DNA of 64,000 bases, from contig JAHZEL010000003.1 in NCBI GenBank assembly GCA_019421865.1, positions 142,685 through 206,684 of the forward strand, in the 5' to 3' direction. Of the stretch, positions 32,582-41,428 are shown one piece after another; position 1 is the stretch's first letter; each line of letters opens with the position of its first letter. The notes below the pieces were generated by a model, which did not search any database, was not told the DNA's origin, and saw only the letters and a list, made by a program, of their open reading frames with translations. The position numbers and the translations under genes are program-made. This stretch comes from Desulfovibrionaceae bacterium (lineage in GTDB: Bacteria > Desulfobacterota > Desulfovibrionia > Desulfovibrionales > Desulfovibrionaceae).

Positions 32582-35230
32582 ATGCATCTTTTGAAGTTAT
32601 GCGCCGGTATGGCGCTGGCGATCTGTCTGTCTCTGGGCGGAACGGGCGCGGCACAGGCCGTTTCCGGCATACAGACGTTTCGTCTGGAAAACGGTCTGAC
32701 CGTGCTGGTCAAGGAAGACAGCCGCTTTCCTCTGGTTTCGGTTCGCCTTTTCGTGAAGGCCGGTTCCGCCTGGGAAAAGCCGGAAGAAGCGGGCATGAGC
32801 CATCTTCTTGAGCACATGGTGTTCAAGGGCTCGAAGACCAGCGGGGCGGGCGTGGACAAGCGAGTGGAGAACGCCGGCGGCTCCATGAACGCCTATACCT
32901 CCTACGACATGACTACCTATCTGACCGACCTTCCGGCCGCAAAGTGGAAGGATGCCATGACCGCTGTGCGTGATCTGGCCTTTGATCCGCTGCTCCGTCA
33001 GGAAGATCTGGACGCGGAAAGGGAAGTGGTCATCGCGGAAAAGAAGCAGCGCGGCGACAGCCCCATGACGAAGCTTTTCCAGACGGCGCTGGCCCATACG
33101 CTGAAGGGAACGCCCTACGAGAGCCCCGTCATCGGCAACGAAGAGGCGCTGCGCGGCGTGACCCCCGACATGATGCGCGACTATATCCGGCGGCGCTATG
33201 ATCCCCGCGACATGGTGCTTTCCGTGGCGGGCGATGTGAAGGCTTCCGACATTCTGGCCGAAGCCAGGGAGCTTTTCGGCGGCTATCAGAACCACAACGT
33301 TCTTACCGTGGAGCCTTCCATTGATCCTGCCTCCCTTGCGCAGGGACTGATCGTGGACGTGGAGGCCGGCCCGTGGGAGAAGGCGCTCGTGTCCCTTTCC
33401 TTCCCTCTGCCGGGCATGAAGGATGAGCTTCTGCCCGCGGCCGACGTGCTGGCGCATCTGCTTGCCGGTGACGATACGGCGCTTCTGCCTGTGAAGTTTC
33501 GTCTGGATCAGCCGGTTGTGGACAGCATAAGCGCCTCCGCCATGAGCTTTGAGCGGGCCGGAGCCTTTATGATTCTGGCGCAGCTTGATTCCGGAAAGGC
33601 GGCAAACTTCCTCGAGAATCTGGGCAGGGAACTGGCAGGTCTGAAGGCTTCGGATTTTACCGATGCGCAGATTGCCCGGGCCCGCCTGAATCTTGAGGAC
33701 AACTATCTCCGCGGCCTTGAGAACATCGCCGACATTGCGGAGACCATGGGCTCCGAATATTTCTATGATCCTTCCAGCGTGGGCGGAGAGCGCTATCTGT
33801 CGGCCGTACGCGGTGTGAACCGTGAACAGATCCAGCAGGTCATCGACCGTTGGCTCAGACCCGATGCGCTGACGGTTTCCGCACTGGTGCCTCAGGGGGC
33901 AGACGGCGCCGTCGCCGATCTCGACAACGATTCCGCCCGTGCCGCCATGCTTCGCGGATGGCCGGAAACGGGCAGCGCCGTGAAGAAGGCCGAAGCCGAC
34001 AAGAGCGGCGGAGCCAAGCTGAATGCCGAAGTCATCAGCCTCGGCGAAGGTCGTACGCTGGTGCTGCTGCCGGATCGCTCTCTGCCTTACGTTTCCGCCA
34101 CGCTGAGCTTCTCGGGCGGCGAGCTTCTTGTTTCCGATGATGAGGAAGGCCTGGCCTCCCTGACGGCTTCGGCTCTGACCACGGGAACGAAGAACCGCAC
34201 GCTGAACGATATCAACGTGTATCTTTCCGACAGGGCTTCCGGACTGTCTGCAGGCAGCGGCATGCGGTCGTTCAGCGTTCAGATGGACGCGCCTTCGCGT
34301 TTCGCGCCGGAGGTCTTTGCCCTCATGAAGGAAGTTGTGGAATCTCCCGCCTTCCGTGAAGAGGACGTGGATCGGGCGAAGCGCGAACAGATAGCCTCCA
34401 TCGTCAGTGTGGAGCAGAATGCGATGGGCCTGCTCAGCCGCAATCTTCGTCATGTGCTGTTTGAGAAGGGGGCCTACGCCCACCGCAGCGACGGCGATCC
34501 CGCCGTGGTGGCCGGGTACGGACGCAGCGACGTGGAAGGCTTCTGGAACCGGCAGAAGGTTCGTCCGTGGGTTCTTTCCGTCGCCGGAGACTTTGACAGA
34601 ACGCAGGTGGAAGCCTTTGCCCGTTCGCTGCCTGCACCTTCGGAAAAGGCGCTTGAGAGCAGCGCGCCCGCATGGAATAAGGAGCACGCCTGGAGCATGA
34701 CGCTGCCCGGACGCAATCAGGCCGTGTATCTCATGCTTTTCCCCACCGTCGGTGCGGACTCCTCCGACCGTGCGGCGCTTCGTCTGCTTTCGGAATGCCT
34801 GAACGGCTTCACCGGAAAGCTGTATCAGGAACTTCGGGAAAAGCAGAGTCTCGGCTATTCGGTCTTCCCTGTGGACTGGGCTGCCCGGGATGCCGGATTC
34901 CTTGCCTTCGGCATCATTGCCTCGCCGGAAAATCTGGAAAAGGCGAAGGCTTCCTTTGAAGCCATCGTCCGGGATCTGCAGAAGAATCTGCTGCCCGAGG
35001 AAACGCTGGAGCGCGCCAAGGCCGTGGCCGAGGCCGATTTCTACCGGGCCAGACAGAGCCGCGCCATGCGCGCGGGAGAGGGCGCGGCCAACATCCTGAA
35101 CGGCTATGATCTTGATTACGGGCGTCAGCGCCTTGAGGCCATGAAGGCCGTGGATGCGCAGACGCTGCGGGAAATGGCCCGCAAGTATCTTGACCTGAAC
35201 GCTTCCTATGACCTTCGCGTGACGCCGTAG
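32582..35230 (+). CDS. Secreted M16-family zinc metallopeptidase
   Basis: 882-residue protein with a clear signal peptide (MHLLKLC, hydrophobic core, AQA cleavage near residue 26), so it acts in the periplasm or beyond. The first M16 unit (about 30-440) has the inverted zinc motif HLLEH (about residues 74-78) and the downstream glutamate in DAEREVVIAEKK. The second unit (about 470-870) has no HxxEH and is the usual non-catalytic half that closes the chamber. Length and two-unit plan match pitrilysin/YmxG-type proteases. ATG 32582 has AGG at good spacing; a GTG lies two codons upstream. Substrate unknown. Confidence 0.93.
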   Translation: MHLLKLCAGMALAICLSLGGTGAAQAVSGIQTFRLENGLTVLVKEDSRFPLVSVRLFVKAGSAWEKPEEAGMSHLLEHMVFKGSKTSGAGVDKRVENAGGSMNAYTSYDMTTYLTDLPAAKWKDAMTAVRDLAFDPLLRQEDLDAEREVVIAEKKQRGDSPMTKLFQTALAHTLKGTPYESPVIGNEEALRGVTPDMMRDYIRRRYDPRDMVLSVAGDVKASDILAEARELFGGYQNHNVLTVEPSIDPASLAQGLIVDVEAGPWEKALVSLSFPLPGMKDELLPAADVLAHLLAGDDTALLPVKFRLDQPVVDSISASAMSFERAGAFMILAQLDSGKAANFLENLGRELAGLKASDFTDAQIARARLNLEDNYLRGLENIADIAETMGSEYFYDPSSVGGERYLSAVRGVNREQIQQVIDRWLRPDALTVSALVPQGADGAVADLDNDSARAAMLRGWPETGSAVKKAEADKSGGAKLNAEVISLGEGRTLVLLPDRSLPYVSATLSFSGGELLVSDDEEGLASLTASALTTGTKNRTLNDINVYLSDRASGLSAGSGMRSFSVQMDAPSRFAPEVFALMKEVVESPAFREEDVDRAKREQIASIVSVEQNAMGLLSRNLRHVLFEKGAYAHRSDGDPAVVAGYGRSDVEGFWNRQKVRPWVLSVAGDFDRTQVEAFARSLPAPSEKALESSAPAWNKEHAWSMTLPGRNQAVYLMLFPTVGADSSDRAALRLLSECLNGFTGKLYQELREKQSLGYSVFPVDWAARDAGFLAFGIIASPENLEKAKASFEAIVRDLQKNLLPEETLERAKAVAEADFYRARQSRAMRAGEGAANILNGYDLDYGRQRLEAMKAVDAQTLREMARKYLDLNASYDLRVTP

Positions 35231-35243
35231 CGGCGGCATGAAA

Positions 35244-35283
35244 AAAAACAGACGGGGCACGATATCGTGCCCCGTCTGTTTTT
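35244..35283. terminator. Bidirectional terminator (M16 peptidase / CGGC gene)
   Basis: Loop-less perfect palindrome with 20-bp arms, AAAAACAGACGGGGCACGAT and its complement (15 nt of GC-rich core with A/T ends). It ends transcripts converging from both sides. Confidence 0.92.
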
Positions 35284-35312
35284 AAGGACGATCGTCCGGC
35301 GTTTTTGGGTCC

Positions 35313-35645
35313 TCAGTGCGTCCAGTCGATGACGGGAACAGCGTCGCCCAGTTTCTTTTCAATGGCGGCCTTCATGGCCTCATGGCTGGGGCAGGGCATG
35401 CCGATGGGGCTTCCCTTGCGGATGCAGGAAGCGAGAAAGACGGCCTCGGCTCCGCGGTCGACCAGCATTTTCGCCCGCGCGACGGCTCTCTTGCCCGGAC
35501 AGCCGCCGCAGCTCACAAAGCCGATGACTTCGCAGGGGCCGTAAGGTTCGAATGCAAAGGTGCCGGCGCAGGCGCATTTGAAGTCCGTGGTGCCGGGACA
35601 CATGTCTTCCGTCTGCTGACAGCGGATGATGCCTACTTTCTTCAT
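35313..35645 (-). CDS. CGGC domain-containing protein
   Basis: 110-residue cysteine-rich small protein. Cysteines occur in IRCQQTEDMCPG, DFKCACAGTF, GPCEVIGFVSCGGCPGKRA and ASCIRKGSPIGMPCPS. The CGGC motif (about residues 47-50) defines a poorly characterised family, proposed to bind metal, that is frequent in anaerobes. RBS AAGGAGG lies 8 nt before the ATG. It appears monocistronic. No catalytic role can be assigned; a redox or metal-sensing role is possible. Confidence 0.85.
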   Translation of the reverse strand: MKKVGIIRCQQTEDMCPGTTDFKCACAGTFAFEPYGPCEVIGFVSCGGCPGKRAVARAKMLVDRGAEAVFLASCIRKGSPIGMPCPSHEAMKAAIEKKLGDAVPVIDWTH

Positions 35646-36022
35646 GAATTCCTCCTTGTCGCCTCATGGGCGCGATGCGGCTTCAGACCATCTTATGCCG
35701 GAATCCTTGTCGGGAGCAAGAGCGCAGCCTTCCTTGCAAAATCTTTCATGAAGGGAAAGAGTTTGAAACGTGACTTTCCCTGCCGTTCTGCTAGAAGGAA
35801 GCTGTCAAAGGTTGTCATCCCCCCTGAATAACCAGAGATTCTCATACTCTTCTCCTCATCCCTTTCCTTTGCCGGCCGGTTCGACAGGTTTCGAACCGGC
35901 CGGTTCCTTTTGGCGCGCGGAATTGAAGGGCATCTGCTGTGCGGACCTTCGGAAAAGCGCTGCGGACGGAGACTCCGCCAGTCTTCGCCGGAAGCCCGGA
36001 GCGGTTTTGTACGCTTGAACAG
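35646..36022. other. Intergenic region with an orphan inverted repeat
   Basis: About 380 bp without a convincing gene. Positions 35872-35903 form a 13-bp perfect inverted repeat, CCGGCCGGTTCGA and TCGAACCGGCCGG, around a 6-nt loop, followed by TTCCTTTT. There is no plus-strand gene immediately upstream for it to terminate. Confidence 0.6.
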
Positions 36023-36063
36023 AACAGGGGCCGGAACGATTGCCGCTCCGGCCCCTGTTTTTC
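36023..36063. terminator. Terminator downstream of the CNNM/CorC gene
   Basis: 13-bp stem AACAGGGGCCGGA / TCCGGCCCCTGTT with an 11-nt loop. The T run is stronger on the plus strand, but the only nearby gene end is the minus-strand gene stopping at 36087, so it probably ends that transcript. Confidence 0.7.
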
Positions 36064-36086
36064 TGCTGTCGCTGGATCGGGACTCG

Positions 36087-37406
36087 TTATTGCTGCTCTG
36101 ACGGTTCTTCAGGCAGTTTTTCCACCAACAGCTTGTCGATCATGTTGCCGTCCATGTCCACGACCTCGAACCGCCAGCCGTGCCAGGCGATGGAGTCGCC
36201 TTCATGGGGAATCCTGCCGGTCAGGTACATGAACATGCCGCTCAGAATGGTGTAGTAGCCCTTGTCTTCAGCAGGAAGTGAGGAAAGGCCGAGCCGGTCC
36301 TTGAGCTCGGGCACGGGAATGCTGCCGTCCATGAGCCAGCTGCCGTCGTCGCGCTGAACGGCCCAGGCATCTTCATGGGGCGTGCCTATCTGACCGGCCA
36401 GTACCTTGAGAATGTCTCTCGGCGTGACGATGCCCTGCAGCGTTCCGTATTCGTCTACGATGAAGGCGAGATGGGTTCTCTGTTCCTCGAAAATCTTGAG
36501 CAGCTCCAGACTGGTGAGCGTTTCCGGTACGAACACGGGAGGCCGACTGCTTTTTTCCAGTTTCTGCGCAAAGTCTTCATCTCCGGCAGAGGCGCCGGAG
36601 CAGAGCAGAAGCGCCTGATTGATGCGTATGATGCCCGTAAGGTTCTTGAGCCCGCCGTGGCAGACCGGAAGCCAGGAATGTTCAAACGAACTCAGGATGT
36701 CGAGATTTTCCTGCAGGGAAAGCTGGGTGTCCAGATAGCGGATGTCGGCCCGGGGCACCATGATGGAACTTACGGGCCGGTCGTCGAGCCTAAAGATGTT
36801 GCGGAGCATGTCGCGCTGACGGGCTTCGATGGCGCCCGCCTCCGAGCCTTCGTCGATCATGGCCTGTATTTCTTCTTCCGTGACGGTCTGCGTTTCATCG
36901 GGCTTTGCTCCGAGCAGGCGCAGCAGCAGGCCGGTGGAGGAGGAGAGCAGGGCAACGAAAGGAGCGCTTATGGTGGCAAGGGCCGTCATGGGACGGGCCA
37001 CGAGGCAGGCCATCTTTTCCGGGGCGAGCTGTCCGAGGCGCTTGGGCACCAGTTCGCCGATGACGATGGACAGATAGGTGACGGCAATGACAATGACGAT
37101 GGTGGCCATTGTCCCTGCCGACGAGGCGGGGATGCCGAACGTTTCCTGCATCCATGCGGAAAGCGGAGCCGCCAGGGCCGCTTCGCCGAAAATACCGCTC
37201 AGAAGACCGATGGATGTGATGCCGATCTGTATGGCGGAAAGAAAACGGGTGGGATTCTCTCCCAGACGGATGGCCGCCTGAGCGGACTTGTCGCCCGCGG
37301 CGGCTTTTGGGGAAAGTCGCGCCTTTCTGGCGGTGACGAGCGCGATTTCGGACATGGCAAAAATGCCGTTCAGAACAATGAGCACTATAAGTATGAATAT
37401 TTCCAT
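36087..37406 (-). CDS. CNNM-domain/CBS-pair membrane protein (HlyC/CorC family)
   Basis: 439-residue inner-membrane protein. It has an N-terminal DUF21/CNNM transmembrane domain with about four hydrophobic segments (residues 1-150). A CBS pair follows (about 205-335; IMVPRADIRYLD and AFIVDEYGTLQGIVTPRDIL). The CorC/HlyC C-terminal domain is at about 350-430 (DGSWLMDGSIPVPELKDRLG). Relatives are implicated in Mg or Co efflux and homeostasis; the hemolysin label is historical. Monocistronic. The start at 37406 gives a normal N-terminus, but the RBS is weak. Confidence 0.93.
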   Translation of the reverse strand: MEIFILIVLIVLNGIFAMSEIALVTARKARLSPKAAAGDKSAQAAIRLGENPTRFLSAIQIGITSIGLLSGIFGEAALAAPLSAWMQETFGIPASSAGTMATIVIVIAVTYLSIVIGELVPKRLGQLAPEKMACLVARPMTALATISAPFVALLSSSTGLLLRLLGAKPDETQTVTEEEIQAMIDEGSEAGAIEARQRDMLRNIFRLDDRPVSSIMVPRADIRYLDTQLSLQENLDILSSFEHSWLPVCHGGLKNLTGIIRINQALLLCSGASAGDEDFAQKLEKSSRPPVFVPETLTSLELLKIFEEQRTHLAFIVDEYGTLQGIVTPRDILKVLAGQIGTPHEDAWAVQRDDGSWLMDGSIPVPELKDRLGLSSLPAEDKGYYTILSGMFMYLTGRIPHEGDSIAWHGWRFEVVDMDGNMIDKLLVEKLPEEPSEQQ

Positions 37407-37550
37407 GTATCCATTGTCATGATTATATTCTTTCTGTCAACATGGCGATAAGAAAGGAAAATAAAAGGTGGATTCTATTTTTTCATGGAAATGGTCATGC
37501 GGAATATGACGGCAGTTGATTATGTGGCTTTGCATGATTGAGACGTTTAT

Positions 37551-37682
37551 ATGGCTCTTTCAGATTTTTTTCAGAAGTGGAGGCAATGCGGGTATTGCGG
37601 ATGTTTGAGGCCATTCTGCGGGTATATTAATGATGGCGGCAATGCATGGTGCGGGCGTTGCGGAATCGTGAAGGCTTTGTGA
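37551..37682 (+). CDS. Candidate cysteine-rich mini-protein (zinc-ribbon-like)
   Basis: 43-codon frame, ATG to TGA, in the gap between the CNNM gene and the nitrilase gene. The peptide starts MALSDFFQKWRQ and has six cysteines. Two CGxCG knuckles (CGYCG at residues 13-17 and CGRCG at 34-38) are separated by about 16 residues including PFCGY, ending in IVKAL. Two CxxC pairs at this spacing are typical of treble-clef or zinc-ribbon folds. The RBS is weak (GAGA 7 nt upstream), and a stop codon immediately upstream fixes the start. No family was recognised. The surrounding DNA is AT-richer than average. Confidence 0.5.
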   Translation: MALSDFFQKWRQCGYCGCLRPFCGYINDGGNAWCGRCGIVKAL

Positions 37683-37895
37683 GTGTACGTATGGGGATAG
37701 ACGTCATAAGTTGCGGACAGGTTCCGTGGGGACGACGCTCTTCTTGTAAGCCGTTCATGAGAGAAAAGCTCCTGAGATCGTTTTGACAGCCTGTGTGAAA
37801 TGTCGGATCATGACGTTTTCAGACAGGCCCCGGCCGGGACATGAGACGCCGGATTGCCGATCGCCGGGGATATCGGCAGCACAGGAGGAGAGAAC

Positions 37896-38678
37896 ATGAG
37901 AGTCTGTCTGCTGCAGATGCAGGTGGTCAGGGGAGACAGAGAGGCCAACCGGGCAGCCGTTCGGCGGCTGACGGAGAAGGCCGTGCAGGCGGAGCTGCCC
38001 CCGGATGTTCTTGTGCTGCCGGAACTGTGGTCTACGGGATACGCTTTGGATCGGGCCGGAGAGCTGGCCTCTCCCGGCGGCGAGGATGACGCCGCCTTTC
38101 TCGGCGAGCTTGCGGCAAAGCACAATGTGTCCTTTGTGGGCGGTTCCGTACTGGCGGAAGTGGACGGTCGCATCCGAAACCGCGCGCAGGTCATTGATCG
38201 AAACGGGCGTCTGACGACCTTTTACGACAAGATTCACCTGTTCCGCCTGATGCAGGAAGACCGGTACCTGAGCAGGGGAAACGAGATATGCCTGTTCGAC
38301 CTCGAGGGAATGCGCTGTGCTCTTGTGATCTGTTACGATATCCGGTTCTGCGAACTTGTGCGCAGGCTGGCCGTAGAGGGCGCGGAAGCGTTGTTTGTGA
38401 GCGCCGAGTGGCCGATGCCCCGCCGGGAGCACTGGGAAACGCTGCTGCGGGCCCGGGCCGTGGAAAATCAGATGTATGTCGCCGCCTGCAATGTCTGCGG
38501 CGTAACGGGGCAGGAAAGATTTGCGGGCAGCTCCATGATTGTGGCTCCCGACGGCACGGTGCCGGCCAGAGCCGGCGAAGAGGAATGTCTGGTGTATGCC
38601 GATATGAATGTTGATGCGGTGCGGAGCATGAGAAATGCGATTCCGGTCTTTGAGGACAGGGTGCCTTCGCTTTACTGA
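37896..38678 (+). CDS. Nitrilase-superfamily carbon-nitrogen hydrolase
   Basis: 260-residue amidohydrolase with the complete Glu-Lys-Cys triad: Glu43 in LPELW, Lys112 in YDKIHLF and Cys146 in ICYDIRF. Size and motifs resemble the omega-amidase/YafV/NIT2 branch, which deamidates 2-oxoglutaramate or similar metabolite-repair substrates. AGGAGGAG lies ahead of ATG 37896; an in-frame ATG 14 codons upstream lacks an RBS. Monocistronic. Exact substrate not deducible. Confidence 0.92.
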   Translation: MRVCLLQMQVVRGDREANRAAVRRLTEKAVQAELPPDVLVLPELWSTGYALDRAGELASPGGEDDAAFLGELAAKHNVSFVGGSVLAEVDGRIRNRAQVIDRNGRLTTFYDKIHLFRLMQEDRYLSRGNEICLFDLEGMRCALVICYDIRFCELVRRLAVEGAEALFVSAEWPMPRREHWETLLRARAVENQMYVAACNVCGVTGQERFAGSSMIVAPDGTVPARAGEEECLVYADMNVDAVRSMRNAIPVFEDRVPSLY

Positions 38679-38693
38679 GCCATCCGTTTTGCC

Positions 38694-38736
38694 GTCAAAA
38701 AAAGCGTCTTCAGAAACTGAAGACGCTTTTTTTGAC
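38694..38736. terminator. Bidirectional terminator (nitrilase / NSS transporter)
   Basis: 20-bp perfect stem GTCAAAAAAAGCGTCTTCAG with its complement and an AAA loop. The A7 and T7 tracts make it functional for both converging genes. Confidence 0.93.
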
Positions 38737-38798
38737 GCGGAGTGTTTCCGCAAATGGCGTGCCGAAGCCCTGCGGAATTTTCCGCAGGACTTCAACGG

Positions 38799-40199
38799 TC
38801 AGATCTTGATGATGCCGAGCGTGGCGCCCACGGAGGAGAGCAGCACGACGAGCAGCAGCACCGGAGCCAGCCAGGAGATGCAGATGCGGAAGATCTTTTC
38901 TCCGTGGAAGGCAGAGGACAGCTTGATTTCGGAAATGAGGTTGTCGATGCCCACGATGCGGCCGATGAGCAGGCAGGTGAGCATGGCGGCCAGCGGGCAG
39001 AGCACGAGGCTGGCGAGGAAGTCCATCATGTCGAGGATGCTGAGACCGGCGATGGAGATGAAGTCCCACACGCCGAAGCCGAGGGAGCAGGGCACGCCGA
39101 GGGCAATGGCTTCAAAGGTCATGAAGATGGCGCTCTTCCTGCGGGACCAGTGCAGCTCGTCGGTAAGGGTGGAAACGCAGGTTTCCATGATGGAGATGCT
39201 GGAGGTGAGTGCGGCGAAGAAGACCATGAGGAAGAACACTGCGCCGATGACGCCGCCGAAGCCCATGCTCTCGAAGATCTTGGGAATGGTGATGAACATG
39301 AGCGAAGGACCGGCGTTCAGCGCTTCAGTGGTGCCGCCGGAGAAGGCGAACACGGCCGGGATGATCATGAAGCCGGCGAGCGTGGCGACCAGAGTATCCA
39401 TGAGGCCGATGCTGTAGGTGGCCTGTTCGACGTTGACTTCCTTCTTCATGTAGGAGCCGTAGGTGATGAGAATGCCCATGCCGATGGACAGGGAGAAGAA
39501 GAGCTGACCGCAGGCGGCGACCACCGTCATGATGGAGAACTTGGAGAAGTCCGGCACGAGGTAGTAGTAGATGCCCGCGCCGGCGCCGGGACGGGTCATG
39601 GAGTAAATGGCCACGATGAGCGCCAGAATGAGCAGCAGAGGCATCATGACGCGGGAAGCGCGTTCCACGCCGCCTTCCACACCCTTGAGAATGATGCCGA
39701 GGGTGCAGCCGAGGAAGAGCAGATGCCAGAAAACCGGTTCCCAGGTGGATGAGATGAACCCGCCGAAGTAGCCGTCTGCGGCCACGGCGCCCACCTGTCC
39801 GGTGACGTATTCGAACAGATATTTGATGATCCAGCCGCCGATGAGGCAGTAGTAGGGCAGAATGAGCATGGGAACGACGGCGTTGATCCATCCGCCGAAA
39901 ACGAGGAAGGGATTACGCTTCATCTGTCCGAAGGCTCTGTAGGCGCCCACGGGGCTGAGTCTGGTCTTTCTGCCGAGACTGGTTTCGGCCACGATGAGGG
40001 CATAGCCGAAGGTCAGCATGAGAATGATGTACACCAGCAGGAAGATGCCTCCTCCGTACTTGGCGGCGAGATAGGGAAAACGCCAGATGTTGCCAAGACC
40101 TACGGCGGAGCCCGCTACGGCGAGAATGAAACCTATGTGCCCGGAAAAGAGTCCTCGGGACGCGCCTTTGCCTGGATCGGACGATGCCTGCTGAGACAT
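38799..40199 (-). CDS. Sodium-dependent transporter (NSS/SNF family)
   Basis: 466-residue LeuT-fold symporter. The TM1 signature AVAGSAVGLGNIWRFPYLAA (about residues 31-50) contains the unwound Na/substrate site. About 11-12 hydrophobic helices follow, ending in a short C-terminal helix. It probably imports amino acids with Na; the specific substrate is not visible. RBS AGGAG precedes the ATG, and a strong promoter lies just upstream. It is divergent from the ABC importer genes. Confidence 0.93.
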   Translation of the reverse strand: MSQQASSDPGKGASRGLFSGHIGFILAVAGSAVGLGNIWRFPYLAAKYGGGIFLLVYIILMLTFGYALIVAETSLGRKTRLSPVGAYRAFGQMKRNPFLVFGGWINAVVPMLILPYYCLIGGWIIKYLFEYVTGQVGAVAADGYFGGFISSTWEPVFWHLLFLGCTLGIILKGVEGGVERASRVMMPLLLILALIVAIYSMTRPGAGAGIYYYLVPDFSKFSIMTVVAACGQLFFSLSIGMGILITYGSYMKKEVNVEQATYSIGLMDTLVATLAGFMIIPAVFAFSGGTTEALNAGPSLMFITIPKIFESMGFGGVIGAVFFLMVFFAALTSSISIMETCVSTLTDELHWSRRKSAIFMTFEAIALGVPCSLGFGVWDFISIAGLSILDMMDFLASLVLCPLAAMLTCLLIGRIVGIDNLISEIKLSSAFHGEKIFRICISWLAPVLLLVVLLSSVGATLGIIKI

Positions 40200-40231
40200 A
40201 CAAGACTCCTGAAAGAAAAAGTGTTCGCAAC

Positions 40232-40260
40232 AGGATACAGGAAGGAAGAAAAAATGACAA
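40232..40260 (-). promoter_or_regulatory. Promoter of the NSS transporter gene
   Basis: Minus strand TTGTCA (40260-40255), 17-nt T/C-rich spacer, TATCCT (40237-40232), about 33 nt before the start codon. Good sigma-70 match. Confidence 0.6.
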
Positions 40261-40462
40261 GCCGGAAAAGGCTTTTTCTTTCATTTCGGGGGGAGAGCGG
40301 TCGGTAGCGGCGTTTTTCCGCAGAAAAGCGCCGCAGTGAGAACGCCGGGACACCGCAATCATATCTTCATGGAATGTTCATGGTGGCGAGATATTTTTTC
40401 CGCAGCTGCGTGCTAGGATTCCCGTGATTTTTCGAGCGGGACGGCCCGCACAAGGAGACGGC

Positions 40463-41428
40463 ATGAACATTCGCCTGAAAGGGATAAGAAAAAGTTTCGG
40501 CAGCGTTCCGGTTCTGCGGGACATTGATCTGGAGCTGGGGTCCGGGCGTTTCACCACGCTGCTCGGCCCTTCCGGCTGCGGCAAGACCACGCTGCTTCGG
40601 ATTGTGGCGGGGCTGGAGAGGCCGGACGGCGGAGAAGTGTTCTTCGACGATGAATGCGTTTTTTCCGATCGTCGCGGCGTGAGCGTTCCGCCGGAGAAAA
40701 GAGGCCTCGGCTTCGTGTTTCAGGATTTTGCTCTCTGGCCGCATCTGACGGTCTTTGAGAACGTGGCGTTCGGACTGCGTTCCTCGGGACATACGGAGGC
40801 GCTGGCCGAAAAGGTGATGACCGCGCTTCATGCCGTCCGTCTGGACGGCTTCGACCGGCGCTGGCCTCATGAGCTTTCCGGCGGGCAGCAGCAGCGCGTG
40901 GCGCTCGCCCGGGCGCTGGCGGTTTCTCCCCGCTGCATTCTTTTTGACGAACCCTTCAGTGCTCTGGACGCCGGTCTGCGGGAAGAGATGCGCATGGAAC
41001 TGCGTGAACTTGTTTCCACGCGCGGCATCACGTCGGTGTTTGTGACCCACGATCAGGAAGAAGCCATGAGCCTTTCCGACGACATGGTCATCATGTCCGG
41101 CGGCCGGGTGCTTCAGAAGGACAGCCCCGAGCAGGTGTACCGGCATCCGGCCAGTCCCGTGGTGGCGGGCTTCGTGGGGCAGGCCAACTGGATGGGAAAA
41201 ACGCGCATGGTTCGCCCGGAGCATCTTTTTCTTGATCCGGGAAGAGGGCGTACTTCGGTTCCCGTGCGGGTGATGTCGTCCCGTTTTCTCGGCAAGGACT
41301 ACGCCGTGACCGTCAGCGGCGATGCCGGAAGCTGGGTGCTGTATGCCCCCTCGCGGCACGATCCGGACGAGAGGCTGAATGTTTTCGTGGATACGGATCA
41401 GATCATTCAATTCAAGGAGTCAGTGTGA
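40463..41428 (+). CDS. ABC transporter ATP-binding protein (AfuC/FbpC/PotA type)
   Basis: 321-residue import ATPase. Walker A is GPSGCGKTTLLR (about residues 38-49), the Q-loop VFQDFALWPHL, signature LSGGQQQRVALARAL, Walker B CILFDEPFSALD and the H-loop FVTHDQEEAMSLSD. A C-terminal TOBE-like regulatory region follows from about 240. AAGGAG precedes ATG 40463. Its stop overlaps the next start (TGATG). It energises the permease encoded two genes downstream. Confidence 0.95.
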   Translation: MNIRLKGIRKSFGSVPVLRDIDLELGSGRFTTLLGPSGCGKTTLLRIVAGLERPDGGEVFFDDECVFSDRRGVSVPPEKRGLGFVFQDFALWPHLTVFENVAFGLRSSGHTEALAEKVMTALHAVRLDGFDRRWPHELSGGQQQRVALARALAVSPRCILFDEPFSALDAGLREEMRMELRELVSTRGITSVFVTHDQEEAMSLSDDMVIMSGGRVLQKDSPEQVYRHPASPVVAGFVGQANWMGKTRMVRPEHLFLDPGRGRTSVPVRVMSSRFLGKDYAVTVSGDAGSWVLYAPSRHDPDERLNVFVDTDQIIQFKESV

